From the NCBI GenBank assembly GCA_002170885.2, contig NHHR02000003.1, forward strand, positions 1 through 64,000: 64,000 nucleotides of DNA. The letters are read 5' to 3'. The translations under genes were made by a program, and so were the position numbers. Below, one piece after another: positions 8,005 to 17,274 of the stretch. The notes beneath the pieces were generated by a model. That model worked only from the letters and a program-made list of their open reading frames with translations. It did no database searches and had not been told where the DNA came from. Origin of the DNA: Rhizobiales bacterium TMED168. Lineage in GTDB: Bacteria > Pseudomonadota > Alphaproteobacteria > MED-G09. Each line of letters starts with the position of its first letter. Positions within the stretch are counted from its first letter, which is position 1.

Positions 8005-8856
8005 ATGTTTGATGTAAAAAATAAAAATATATTAATTACAGGCGCTACTTCTGGTATCGGAAAAGAGTCGGCTTTAGCATTAGCTAAAAAGGGTGCAAAT
8101 ATTACATTTATTGCTAGAGATAAATATAAAGCAGAAAATTTATTAAATGATATAAATAAAATATCTCAAGGTCAAAACTCATTTATAATAGCTGATTTAT
8201 CCTCTCAAAAAGATATTAAAATGGCTTCAGAAATTTATATTAATAAAAATATTCCCCTTGATGTCTTATTGAATAATGCAGGCCTTATTAATTTTAAAAG
8301 AAAAGAAACTATCGATGGTTTTGAAGAAACATTTGCATTAAATCATCTAGCATATTTTACTCTTACAAATTTACTTTTAGATAAAATAAAGCAATCAAAT
8401 TCAGCAAGGATTGTAAATGTTTCCTCAGCAGCCCATCAATTTGTAAAAAGAATTAATTTTGATGATATACAATCAGAAAAATCATACAAACCTTTTCAAG
8501 TATATGGTTACACTAAACTGGCTAACATTCTTTTTACAAAAAAACTTTCAACTATTCTTGAAAATGAAAAAATTACTGTTAACTGTTTGCATCCAGGTGT
8601 AGTTAAAACTTCTTTCGGACAAAATAATACTAGCAACATTAACAAAGCACTATCTTTTATTGCCAAACCATTTATGCGTACTTCCAAGAAAGGTGCTGAG
8701 ACGTCGATATATCTATGTTCATCACCCAATGTTTCAAATATTTCTGGAAAATATTTTTATAATTGCAAAGTAGAAAAAACCTCTAAATGGGCTCTTGATA
8801 AAGAAGACTCTGATAAATTATGGGATATTAGCTCAAAGTTAACTGGTGTCTATTAA
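8005..8856 (+). CDS. Retinol dehydrogenase-like short-chain dehydrogenase
   Basis: The protein has 283 residues from the ATG at 8005 (a TTG directly before it is the alternative). It has TGATSGIGKE (12-21), LLNNAGLINF, the catalytic Ser in NVSSAAHQ, and YGYTKLAN with Tyr and Lys. The length and the FALNHLAYFTLTNLLLDKI stretch match the retinol dehydrogenase/WW-domain oxidoreductase-like SDRs, which reduce or oxidise lipophilic alcohols and ketones with NADP(H). Its stop TAA is followed directly by the ATG of hemH. The physiological substrate is unknown. Confidence 0.87.
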   Translation: MFDVKNKNILITGATSGIGKESALALAKKGANITFIARDKYKAENLLNDINKISQGQNSFIIADLSSQKDIKMASEIYINKNIPLDVLLNNAGLINFKRKETIDGFEETFALNHLAYFTLTNLLLDKIKQSNSARIVNVSSAAHQFVKRINFDDIQSEKSYKPFQVYGYTKLANILFTKKLSTILENEKITVNCLHPGVVKTSFGQNNTSNINKALSFIAKPFMRTSKKGAETSIYLCSSPNVSNISGKYFYNCKVEKTSKWALDKEDSDKLWDISSKLTGVY

Positions 8857-9855
8857 ATGAAAGGAATTCTTCTTATAAACCTTGGCTCACCTGAAGATCT
8901 GAAGATATCTTCAATAAGAAAGTACTTAAAGGAATTTTTATCAGATGAGTATGTTTTAGACATACCAAAATTGATAAGAAAAGTTTTAGTTGATTTTATT
9001 ATAGTTCCATTTCGTTCTCCAAAAACGAAGGAAGCTTATGAATCTATATGGACAGAGAATGGATCACCTTTAATATTAAATACTAAATCAATTTCTAAAA
9101 AATTAGAAAAAAAAATAAAAAAGCCTGTCGAAATATCTATGCGTTATCAAAAACCTTCAATAGAAATGGGGTTAAAAAAACTAATAAAAAAAGGGTGCGA
9201 TGAAATTATTGCTGTACCATTATATCCTCACTACGCTCAATCAACTTCACTAACAACTGAATTAGAAGTCAAACGATTAATAAATGAAATTAATCCAAAA
9301 ATTAATTTATCTGTTTCGCCACCTTTTTATAGAGAATTAAATTATATTCACTCTTTATCTGAAAGCATAAGTAATTATCTTCCTGAAGATTTTGATTATC
9401 TATTATTTAGTTATCACGGCATTCCTGAGAGACATGTAAGAAAGATGGATCCAACAACCTCTCATTGTTTAATAAATAGTGATTGTTGTGAACAAGAGTC
9501 AGAGGCTCATAAATTTTGTTATAGGCATCAAGTTAGAGTAACCTCAAAATTATGCGCTGAGAAATTAAATCTAGGTGATGATCAATGGGGTATCTCTTTT
9601 CAGTCAAGAATTGGCCCAGGTTGGCTTCAACCTTTTACCGATAAAGTTCTAGAAGATTTACCAAGTAAAAATATTAATAAGATAGCTGTAGTATGCCCTG
9701 CGTTTATTGCAGATAATTTAGAAACATTAGAAGAGGTCAATATTAGAGGAAAAGAATCTTTTTTAGACTCTGGGGGAAAAGAATTTACTTTTATTCCTTG
9801 TATAAATGACAATGATTTATTTATTGATTTTTTAGATGGATTTGTTTCAGAATAA
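8857..9855 (+). CDS. hemH: Ferrochelatase
   Basis: The enzyme inserts Fe2+ into protoporphyrin IX, the last step of heme synthesis. LLINLGSP at the N-terminus, LYPHYAQSTSLTTE, the catalytic His187 in FSYHGIPERHV and QSRIGPGWLQP are family signatures, and 332 residues is normal. After YHGIPERH the protein has a Cys-rich insert (Cys204, 210, 211 and 221), absent from the E. coli enzyme. The pattern recalls ferrochelatases that hold a [2Fe-2S] cluster, but ligand identity is inference. The start directly follows the SDR stop, so translation is probably coupled. Confidence 0.95.
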   Translation: MKGILLINLGSPEDLKISSIRKYLKEFLSDEYVLDIPKLIRKVLVDFIIVPFRSPKTKEAYESIWTENGSPLILNTKSISKKLEKKIKKPVEISMRYQKPSIEMGLKKLIKKGCDEIIAVPLYPHYAQSTSLTTELEVKRLINEINPKINLSVSPPFYRELNYIHSLSESISNYLPEDFDYLLFSYHGIPERHVRKMDPTTSHCLINSDCCEQESEAHKFCYRHQVRVTSKLCAEKLNLGDDQWGISFQSRIGPGWLQPFTDKVLEDLPSKNINKIAVVCPAFIADNLETLEEVNIRGKESFLDSGGKEFTFIPCINDNDLFIDFLDGFVSE

Positions 9856-9885
9856 AAATAAAAAAATTTAATTAAAGAGGTTAAA

Positions 9886-10281
9886 ATGAATGATTTTATA
9901 TATCCAGGAATTTTAAGTAGTATTGCTTTATTGGTATACTATTTTACCTTATTTAAAGCTGGTATAGCTCGAGGAAAATTTCAAATTAAAGCCCCTTCTC
10001 ATGATGGTCCTGAAGAATATGTTAGACACGTGAGGGTTCATCATAACACTTTAGAGCATCTTGTTCTTTTTTTACCTGGGTTATGGTTATTTTCATTTGC
10101 CGTAGATCCTAAATGGGCTGCAATAATAGGTATTTTGTGGCCTATTGGTAGAATTCGTTATGCACTTTCTTATTATAAAGATGCAGAAAAAAGAGGCCCC
10201 GGTTTGTATTTTAGTATGCCACCAATCTATATATATGTATTAGGATCTTTTATAGGTTTTTTATACAAAATCGTAACTTAG
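9886..10281 (+). CDS. MAPEG family membrane protein
   Basis: The protein has 131 residues with four likely membrane helices. The family motif is clear: EEYVRHVRVHHNTLEHLVLF, then IGRIRYALSYYKDAEKRGPG. MAPEG proteins are trimeric membrane enzymes related to microsomal glutathione transferases and leukotriene C4 synthase. In bacteria most act in glutathione-dependent detoxification of lipid hydroperoxides or are uncharacterised. AGAGG lies 6-8 bases before the ATG. It sits between hemH and an NADP-dependent reductase of a family that handles oxidised lipids, which fits a detoxification role. Confidence 0.9.
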   Translation: MNDFIYPGILSSIALLVYYFTLFKAGIARGKFQIKAPSHDGPEEYVRHVRVHHNTLEHLVLFLPGLWLFSFAVDPKWAAIIGILWPIGRIRYALSYYKDAEKRGPGLYFSMPPIYIYVLGSFIGFLYKIVT

Positions 10282-10298
10282 TAATTAAGGAAAATTAA

Positions 10299-11318
10299 AT
10301 GAGCAATCTTGGTAAAAATAAAAAATTAATTTTAGCAAAATATCCAAACGGATTAACAAAATTAGATGATTTCCTGACTCAGGAATTAGATATACCTGAG
10401 CTAGGAAATAATGAATTACTAGTTCAAACCCATTATGTAGGAGTTGATGCTGCATTAAGATTAATTGTAAGAAATAGTGATGAGTTTTTATTCAGAGTAA
10501 TGCCTGGTGATATTATTCATGGCAATATAGCAGGAGAGGTTATTGCCTCAAATAATAATGATTTTAAAATAGGCGAATTTGTTACTGGTGCGCTTGGTGT
10601 TCAAAGTTATTCTATCAGTGATGGTAATGATTTAGAAAAATGTGATTTAAATTTATCCTCTTTAAGTACGTGGTTAGGAGGTTTTGGTGTTTCTGGTTTA
10701 ACAGCCTATTTTGCATTATTTGATGTATGTAAACCGCAACCAGGGGAAACAGTTTTAATTACTGGAGCAGCTGGTGCAGTTGGATCAATGGCAGGACAAT
10801 TTGCAAAACTTGCTGGAGCTCGGGTTATAGGCACAACTAGCTCAAAAGAAAAATGTGACTGGCTGGTCAATGAACTTGGCTATGATGTTGCTATTAACTA
10901 TAACGATGAAAATTGGTTTGAGAAATTAGAAGCGGCAGCCCCAGATCGCCTAAATATTATTTTTGATAATACGGGTGGTTCAGTTATGAATGAGGCTTTA
11001 AAATTAATCGCGATGCATGGAGTTGTTTTACTTTGTGGATCAACTTCTCAATATTATGAAGATCAGATGAGTGGACCTTCAAACTACATATGGTTAGGCA
11101 GTATGAGAGCAAGACTTCAAGGCTTTGTCATTTTTGACTATGCAGAGAGATATGAAGAGGCAAGAAAAAAAATGTCTTATTGGATTAGTAATGGATCTTT
11201 AAAATTACCTGAATTTATATGCAAGGGTGATATTGATGAGTTTCCTGATACATTCAGTAAGTTATTTGATGGAAAAAATATGGGTAAAATGCTTTTAAAA
11301 TTACCTGTAGCCAAATAA
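10299..11318 (+). CDS. Zinc-independent MDR-family NADP-dependent oxidoreductase
   Basis: The protein has 339 residues and is of the medium-chain dehydrogenase/reductase type. It has the nucleotide motif ITGAAGAVGSMAGQFAKLAGA and no structural-zinc Cys cluster or catalytic zinc ligands, which places it with prostaglandin/leukotriene reductases and CurA-like enoyl reductases. Such enzymes reduce C=C bonds of enones using NADPH. GGAA lies 7-8 bases before the ATG, 17 bases after the MAPEG stop, so the two are likely one transcript. The substrate is inferred only at class level. Confidence 0.88.
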   Translation: MSNLGKNKKLILAKYPNGLTKLDDFLTQELDIPELGNNELLVQTHYVGVDAALRLIVRNSDEFLFRVMPGDIIHGNIAGEVIASNNNDFKIGEFVTGALGVQSYSISDGNDLEKCDLNLSSLSTWLGGFGVSGLTAYFALFDVCKPQPGETVLITGAAGAVGSMAGQFAKLAGARVIGTTSSKEKCDWLVNELGYDVAINYNDENWFEKLEAAAPDRLNIIFDNTGGSVMNEALKLIAMHGVVLLCGSTSQYYEDQMSGPSNYIWLGSMRARLQGFVIFDYAERYEEARKKMSYWISNGSLKLPEFICKGDIDEFPDTFSKLFDGKNMGKMLLKLPVAK

Positions 11319-11385
11319 ATTATTAAATAAGTATGAATTTTATATGGGGTGATACTTTTATTAACTTTTGTATTATAAAATATAT

Positions 11386-12843
11386 ATGAATAATCTGAAT
11401 AATCATTTTGACGTTTTGATAATAGGTGCGGGCATATCTGGTATAGGGGCAGGATATCATCTGCAATCCAAGTGTCCTAATAAATCATACGCTATATTAG
11501 AAGGTAGGGATACAATTGGCGGTACTTGGGACTTATTTAAATACCCAGGTATTAGATCTGATTCAGATATGTATACACTAGGCTTCTCTTTTTTCCCCTG
11601 GAAGGAAAAAGAGGCTATAGCTGATGGTCCTTCAATTTTAAATTATTTAGAAGAGACATCAGAAAAATTTAATATTAAAGAAAAAATAAAATTTAATCAT
11701 TATGTTAAAGATGCTTCTTGGTGTTCAGAGAAATCAATTTGGACATTGAAAGTTGATGAAAAGAAAACAAATAATATTATAACTATGTCGTGTAATTTTA
11801 TTTTTATGTGTTCTGGATATTACAGTTATGAGGGTGGCTATACTCCAAATTTTAAAGGTATAAACGATTTCAATGGGAAAATAATGCACCCACAGAAATG
11901 GGATGAGTCAGTTAATTATAAAGATAAGAATGTTATTGTTATTGGAAGCGGTGCAACTTCTGTAACTTTAGTCCCAGAAATGGCAAAAGTTGCTAAACAT
12001 GTAATAATGCTTCAAAGGTCTCCAACCTACGTAATTTCTGCTCCAAAACAAGATCCTTTATCAAATTTTTTGAAGAAATTTTTACCCACAAAGATTTCGT
12101 ATTTTATAGTAAGGTGGAAAAATATTTTAAGGCAGCAATGGTTCTTTAGACTTTGTAAAAAAAATCCAAAACGCGTTAAAAATTTTATCTTGGGTCAAGT
12201 AAAATCTGCCCTTGGAAAAAATTACGATGTTGATAAACATTTTACCCCAAATTACAATCCATGGGATCAAAGAATGTGTTTGGTACCCAATGGTGATTTA
12301 TTTAAATCTATAAGAAATAAAAAAACTTCAGTTATTACAGATCATATAGAAAAATTTGTTCCATCAGGTATTAAACTTAAATCAGGCAAGACAATAAATG
12401 CTGACCTTATTATAACCGCAACTGGACTTAATCTTGAATTATGCAGTAATATTAATTTAAAAGTTGATAATAAAGAGATTAATTTAGCGGATACAGTCAC
12501 TTATAAAGGTATGATGTTTAGTGGCATTCCCAATCTAGTTTCAACATTTGGATATACCAATGCATCTTGGACTCTTGGAGCTGATTTAACCTCTGAATAT
12601 GTTTGTAGACTGCTAAATTATATGAAGAAAAACTCTATGAAAAAATGCTGTCCTGACTCAAATTATGAAATTGAAAATAATGAAGAGTGGTTAAATCTCT
12701 CATCCGGATACATAGAAAGGTCTAAAGATATTTTTCCAAAACAGGGAAAGAAAAGTCCTTGGACAAATAATCAAAATTTTTTAAAAGACATTTTTCAAAT
12801 TCGTTATGGAAGAATTAACGATGGGGATATTAAGTTTTCTTGA
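11386..12843 (+). CDS. Flavin-containing monooxygenase, Baeyer-Villiger type
   Basis: The protein has 485 residues from the ATG at 11386; a TTG six codons earlier is the alternative and neither has a clear ribosome-binding site. It has the FAD motif IIGAGISGIG (12-21), GGTWDLFKYPGIRSDSDM typical of Baeyer-Villiger monooxygenases, the fingerprint F-x-G-x3-HP-x2-W at FNGKIMHPQKW, and the NADPH motif VIGSGATSV. The reaction inserts oxygen next to a ketone to give an ester or lactone. A downstream esterase and DUF1295 gene make a ketone degradation role plausible. A gap of about 67 bases upstream suggests its own promoter. Confidence 0.9.
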   Translation: MNNLNNHFDVLIIGAGISGIGAGYHLQSKCPNKSYAILEGRDTIGGTWDLFKYPGIRSDSDMYTLGFSFFPWKEKEAIADGPSILNYLEETSEKFNIKEKIKFNHYVKDASWCSEKSIWTLKVDEKKTNNIITMSCNFIFMCSGYYSYEGGYTPNFKGINDFNGKIMHPQKWDESVNYKDKNVIVIGSGATSVTLVPEMAKVAKHVIMLQRSPTYVISAPKQDPLSNFLKKFLPTKISYFIVRWKNILRQQWFFRLCKKNPKRVKNFILGQVKSALGKNYDVDKHFTPNYNPWDQRMCLVPNGDLFKSIRNKKTSVITDHIEKFVPSGIKLKSGKTINADLIITATGLNLELCSNINLKVDNKEINLADTVTYKGMMFSGIPNLVSTFGYTNASWTLGADLTSEYVCRLLNYMKKNSMKKCCPDSNYEIENNEEWLNLSSGYIERSKDIFPKQGKKSPWTNNQNFLKDIFQIRYGRINDGDIKFS

Positions 12844-12901
12844 AATAAAGTTAAATAATTATAGTATCAATCAACTTTAAATTTATATAATAAGGAAAAG
12901 A

Positions 12902-14035
12902 ATGAATTCAAAAATTTGTGAAATGTTAGGAATAGAATTTCCTTTATTAGCTTTTTCTCATTGTCGAGATGTGGTTGCTGCTGTTTCAAAAGCCGGTGGT
13001 ATGGGGGTTTACGGCGCGGTGAGTCTTCCGCCAGATCGTTTAAAGGAAGAATTAGATTGGATTGATAGTAATGTAGATGGTATGCCTTATGGGATAGATT
13101 TAATTGTTCCTAATAAATTTGAAGGAAAAGGTGAAAAGATCTCAACTGAACAATTGGTTAATGCTATCCCTCAAGGTCATAGAGATTTTACAAAAGAAAT
13201 TTTATCTAATCACGATATTGAGACTGATGATTTAATTGATCTTAAAGAAGGTGCGTCTCAATTCAGAATGAATTTATCTGATGAAGGTGCAGCAACATCC
13301 TTAGAGATAGCCTTTCAATACCCTATTAAACTAGTTGCAAACGCTCTTGGTGTTCCGCCAAAAGTAATGCTTGAAATGGGAAAAAAATATAACGTTGCTG
13401 TTGCAGCATTGGTTGGAGCAAAAGAACATGCAGTTAAGCAAGTTGAGGCAGGTGTAGACATACTAATTGCCTCTGGTGGAGAAGCTGGAGGTCATTGTGG
13501 TGACGTTTCAACTATGGTCTTAATACCTGAAGTCTATAGAGCAATAAAACCAATTAGGGATGTTCCAATATTAGCAGCAGGTGGAATTACAACTGGTTCT
13601 CAGATGGCTGCAGCCATGTCAATGGGTGCATCTGGAGCTTGGTGTGGATCAGTTTGGTTAACTACATCAGAAGCAGAAACAAATCCAATCGTTAAAGAAA
13701 AAATGCTATTGGCCAGCTCTAGAGATACTGTGCGCTCAAGAAGCAGAACTGGAAAACATTCAAGGCAATTAAGGTCACCTTGGACTGATGCCTGGGAGGA
13801 AAAAGGACCTGAACCGCTTCCTATGCCATTACAATCTTTAGTAAGTGAGCCAGCACTAAAAAAAATAGATAAGCTATCTCAAAGCGGTCATAAAGGTGCA
13901 AAAGATTTAGCCACTTATTGGGTAGGACAAGGAGTAGGTCTTATGAATCAGCCAATGAACGCAGGTGCTGTTGTTCAGGATTTTAAAAAAGATTTTGCTG
14001 AAGCTTTTGAAAGACTAAATCATTTCTTTGAGTGA
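12902..14035 (+). CDS. Nitronate monooxygenase family flavoprotein
   Basis: The protein is a 377-residue TIM-barrel FMN enzyme. Visible elements are IEFPLLAFSHCRDVVAAVSKAGGMG near the start, DILIASGGEAGGHCG with the conserved His, PILAAGGITTGSQMAAAMSMGASG and a late VGLMNQPMNAG. This matches the 2-nitropropane dioxygenase/nitronate monooxygenase family, whose members detoxify nitronates or reduce quinones with NADH. AAGGA precedes the ATG. It lies between the Baeyer-Villiger monooxygenase and an esterase on the same strand, but I see no direct biochemical link to either. Confidence 0.88.
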   Translation: MNSKICEMLGIEFPLLAFSHCRDVVAAVSKAGGMGVYGAVSLPPDRLKEELDWIDSNVDGMPYGIDLIVPNKFEGKGEKISTEQLVNAIPQGHRDFTKEILSNHDIETDDLIDLKEGASQFRMNLSDEGAATSLEIAFQYPIKLVANALGVPPKVMLEMGKKYNVAVAALVGAKEHAVKQVEAGVDILIASGGEAGGHCGDVSTMVLIPEVYRAIKPIRDVPILAAGGITTGSQMAAAMSMGASGAWCGSVWLTTSEAETNPIVKEKMLLASSRDTVRSRSRTGKHSRQLRSPWTDAWEEKGPEPLPMPLQSLVSEPALKKIDKLSQSGHKGAKDLATYWVGQGVGLMNQPMNAGAVVQDFKKDFAEAFERLNHFFE

Positions 14036-14050
14036 TTTAGAAATTATCTT

Positions 14051-14968
14051 ATGAAAATATTTTTTACTATCCTATTAGTTTTTATAACTCTAATTATATT
14101 ACTTTTTTCCTACCTTTTTTTAACAAAACCACCTCGTATGCCTTTTATAGGTCATTTTTTTGATAAAGTTGGATATGGTTCGTTATATTATTTGGATAAA
14201 CCAGATAAATCATTAATTTACAGTAAAAAAAATAATATAAATTTAAAGTTACATTTTTTTGAGCCATCCCAAAAAAAATCAAAATCTACACTTTTACTTT
14301 TTCATGGAGGTGCTTGGGCGTTTGGCTCGTCGTATTCTCTTTTTAAAATTTGTAAAGATATTTCTGATCAAGGAATTACCTGTATAAGCGCTGATTATAG
14401 AATTGCTCTTAAACATAACACTAAAGTTAAAGACTCAATGGATGATGCAAGAGAGGCTTATCAATGGATAATATCTAACGCAAAGATTTTGGATATTGAT
14501 AAAGAGAATATAATTGTTGGGGGCGGTTCATCAGGTGGTCAATTAGCAGCATCTTTAGCAATGATACCTGACGATAATAATCAAATTATTGAGAGAATTA
14601 AGGGCTTAGTTTTATTGAATCCTGCACTCAACACCTCTCTCTTAGATAGAGAAATACCAGAGAATATTGAGGAAAGAAGAAAAAAACTTTGGTTATTTGT
14701 AAAAAAACTTTTTGATGATAACTTTGAGAAATTTTCACCCTCAAATTATATTAGAGAAGGTCTTCCGCCTTCAATAATTTTTCACGGCAAATTAGATAAG
14801 ACAATTCCAATTGAAATTATAGAAAAATTTTCAAATGATATGATTGATAAAGGAAATGTGGTAAAATTTCTTAAATGGGACAACAAAGGTCATCAATTTT
14901 ATAGGTGGGATAAAAAAGCGTATCCTGAAGTCATAAGTGAGTTAATTAAATTTATAAAGGAAAATTAA
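14051..14968 (+). CDS. Alpha/beta hydrolase (hormone-sensitive-lipase type esterase)
   Basis: The protein has 305 residues. A membrane helix at residues 3-24 probably anchors it, with the catalytic domain outside the cytoplasm or at the membrane surface. HGGAW (85-89) forms the oxyanion hole, the nucleophile is Ser161 in GGGSSGGQ, and Asp in HGKLDKTIP and His in NKGHQFYRW complete the triad. The family cleaves short- to medium-chain esters. Its place two genes after a Baeyer-Villiger monooxygenase suggests it could hydrolyse the ester formed there, as in known ketone pathways; this is inference. Confidence 0.88.
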   Translation: MKIFFTILLVFITLIILLFSYLFLTKPPRMPFIGHFFDKVGYGSLYYLDKPDKSLIYSKKNNINLKLHFFEPSQKKSKSTLLLFHGGAWAFGSSYSLFKICKDISDQGITCISADYRIALKHNTKVKDSMDDAREAYQWIISNAKILDIDKENIIVGGGSSGGQLAASLAMIPDDNNQIIERIKGLVLLNPALNTSLLDREIPENIEERRKKLWLFVKKLFDDNFEKFSPSNYIREGLPPSIIFHGKLDKTIPIEIIEKFSNDMIDKGNVVKFLKWDNKGHQFYRWDKKAYPEVISELIKFIKEN

Positions 14969-14969
14969 A

Positions 14970-15875
14970 ATGCCACTAAAAATATCCATATTAGGTTCAG
15001 TTATATCAATTATGCTAGGATTTTTAGTAGCCTTTATTGTTGGCCAAAATAGTGTAGATTTTTTGGGTTTTCCCTTACTTATTTTTTGTTTCCTTTATTC
15101 CTATATAGTTCATTGGATTTTTTTTACTCATGCTTATATTTTTCAAACTGAGCATTATTTTGATGCAACTGGAAGTTTTACCTACATAAGCTTGTCAATA
15201 ATTTTAATTCTTAACTCTGTATTTAACTCAGGTTTTGGAGATTTAAATCCTTATACTTATTTAATAGGAATAATGGTTATTTTATGGTCTTTAAGGCTTG
15301 GAATGTTTTTATTCAAAAGAGTAAAAGATGTTGGTCAGGATGTTAGATTTATAGAAATGAAAAAAGACTTTTTCTGGTTTTTTATGACTTGGACTTTATC
15401 TGGTTTATGGGTCTTCCTTACATATGTAGCTGGTTTATCGGCGATGACATCTATAAATTTAATAGAAGATATGAACTCTTATCATTTTTCTTTAATGTTT
15501 ATAGGATTTTTATTATGGGTTTTTGGTTTTGTAATTGAGATATTAGCGGACAATCAAAAAAAAATATTTCGAAAAAATCCTTTAAATAAAGGTAAATTTA
15601 TTAGTTCAGGTCTATGGGCTTGGTCACGCCACCCTAATTATTTTGGTGAAATTATTTTATGGTTAGGTATAGCAATTATAGCTCTCCCTTCAATGAAAGG
15701 TGGTGAATTTTTAGGATTAATTTCACCATTATTTGTTTATGTATTGCTCACAAAAATTAGTGGAATACCGATGTTAGAAAAGAGTTCTGATAATAAGTGG
15801 GGGTTAGATGATGATTATATAAAATATAAAAAAACTACACCTATATTATTTTTGAAAAAACCTAACTCTAATTAG
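14970..15875 (+). CDS. DUF1295 family membrane protein (steroid-reductase-like)
   Basis: The protein has 301 residues with about seven membrane segments. The C-terminal stretch FISSGLWAWSRHPNYFGEI is the family signature, shared with steroid 5-alpha reductases, ergosterol C-24(28) reductases and isoprenylcysteine methyltransferases. DUF1295 proteins are presumed membrane reductases, but none is well characterised. GGAA lies about 8 bases before the ATG, 1 base after the esterase stop, so they are co-translated. The final 8 bases overlap the convergent MFS gene. It is somewhat longer than usual, through the N-terminal helices. Confidence 0.87.
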   Translation: MPLKISILGSVISIMLGFLVAFIVGQNSVDFLGFPLLIFCFLYSYIVHWIFFTHAYIFQTEHYFDATGSFTYISLSIILILNSVFNSGFGDLNPYTYLIGIMVILWSLRLGMFLFKRVKDVGQDVRFIEMKKDFFWFFMTWTLSGLWVFLTYVAGLSAMTSINLIEDMNSYHFSLMFIGFLLWVFGFVIEILADNQKKIFRKNPLNKGKFISSGLWAWSRHPNYFGEIILWLGIAIIALPSMKGGEFLGLISPLFVYVLLTKISGIPMLEKSSDNKWGLDDDYIKYKKTTPILFLKKPNSN

Positions 15876-17145
15876 TTACAAGATCGTCCTTTAAATATCT
15901 ACCAGCCATATAATAATGGAAAGCACACCATATTTTAAGTGAAGCAAATATTAGTAAGCTGTACCTCAAGGACTCTTTACCGTACTCAGATTGAAGAATA
16001 TCACTAACAATTCCAACTGCCGATGGACCAAATCCTAAGCCAATTATATTTATAATAAATAATAAAATTGCAGCTGCAACCGATCTCATTTTTAATTCAA
16101 CAACTCCTTGTGTCTGACTAAATGTAGCAGCCTGATAAAAATTACCCAACGCTACAGGTATAATTAGCCATAGAAGTGATGTGCTCGCTGTTGGGCTCAT
16201 ATATACAAGATAATATAATGGTGCCGTAGCACCCATAGCAATTGCAGCTACCCATAAAGACCATCTTACATCTCTTGATCCAAAATAATCCGATAAATAA
16301 CCGCCAAGAAAAATTCCTAAACCACCCGGTAAACCAAGAATTAGTCCTAAATACCAGCCTACATCACTTGTAGGCATTCCGTAAGAGCGCTGGAAAAATG
16401 ATGGCAGCCAATTGATTCCTCCATAACCAACAAAAGCTGCAAGAGAGGCTGCAAAAGCTAAATGACGAAATGACCTCTTTCTAAGAAGAAATGATATTGT
16501 TTCATAAATAGTGGGTTGGTTTTCAGATGCAACCTTACCTTCGGCTTGCCCTCTAATTGGTTCTTTGACTGTAAAACGAAATAGTATAGCTATTAATATG
16601 CCCGGAACTCCAACAATAAAAAAAGCAGCTCTCCAACCAAACATCTCATCGATCCATCCCCCGGCAAATAAACCAAACATAATACCAAACGGAATTCCCA
16701 AAGAGTAGATACCTAGAGCAGTTGATCTTTTATTTGCAGGAAAATAGTCTGAAATCATTGAATGAGCAGGCGGACTGCAACCAGCCTCTCCAATTCCAAC
16801 TCCTATTCTTGCAAATAATAAATGTAAAAAATTTTGCGCTAAACCCGATAAGGCCGTCATAAAACTCCATATGGCTAGTGATATTGAAATTAGATTTCTT
16901 CTATTGCCTCTATCAGCATACTTTGCAATTGGTATACCTAAAGTTGCATAAAAAGCAGCAAAAGCGAAGCCTGATAAAAAACCAAGTGAAGTGTCGGATA
17001 GGTTTAAATCTGTTTTAATAGATTGAAGAAGAATTGAAAGTATATTTCTATCTATAAAATTGAAAGTATATACAACTACTAAAATACCGAGGGCATAATT
17101 TCTTACAGATTGTGATTTAATATCTTTTTTAATTACCTCTGACAT
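15868..17145 (-). CDS. Major facilitator superfamily transporter (spinster-like)
   Basis: The protein has 425 residues with about twelve membrane helices. The MFS signature KYADRGNRRNLI lies between helices 2 and 3, and GIGEAGCSPPAHSMISDYFP with RSTALGIYSLGIPFGIMFG is characteristic of the spinster/hexuronate-like MFS group. The substrate is likely an organic anion or a lipid-like compound. GAGGGG lies 4-5 bases before the ATG. It is the only obvious uptake gene near the possible ketone degradation cluster and might supply its substrate, but it faces the opposite way. Confidence 0.88.
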   Translation of the reverse strand: MSEVIKKDIKSQSVRNYALGILVVVYTFNFIDRNILSILLQSIKTDLNLSDTSLGFLSGFAFAAFYATLGIPIAKYADRGNRRNLISISLAIWSFMTALSGLAQNFLHLLFARIGVGIGEAGCSPPAHSMISDYFPANKRSTALGIYSLGIPFGIMFGLFAGGWIDEMFGWRAAFFIVGVPGILIAILFRFTVKEPIRGQAEGKVASENQPTIYETISFLLRKRSFRHLAFAASLAAFVGYGGINWLPSFFQRSYGMPTSDVGWYLGLILGLPGGLGIFLGGYLSDYFGSRDVRWSLWVAAIAMGATAPLYYLVYMSPTASTSLLWLIIPVALGNFYQAATFSQTQGVVELKMRSVAAAILLFIINIIGLGFGPSAVGIVSDILQSEYGKESLRYSLLIFASLKIWCAFHYYMAGRYLKDDLVTN

Positions 17146-17219
17146 ATTCCCCTCAACAAATAGATTTTAAATATATAAAATTTATTCATTAATACTAGAG
17201 TAAATATTAATATTAAAAT

Positions 17220-17253
17220 AAAAAAAGGTGGTAAATAGATCTATTCACCACCT
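17220..17253 (-). terminator. Rho-independent terminator of the ibpA-like gene
   Basis: An inverted repeat of 12-13 base pairs with a four-base loop lies at 17226-17253 and is followed on the minus strand by seven T (17226-17220) and then A and TTTT. One pair is a G-U wobble in the minus-strand RNA but an A-C mismatch in plus-strand RNA, which shows it is built to end the minus-strand transcript. It starts about 20 bases after the ibpA stop. It is the only convincing intrinsic terminator I see in the window. Confidence 0.88.
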
Positions 17254-17274
17254 AGAATTTTTCTGATAACTAAA

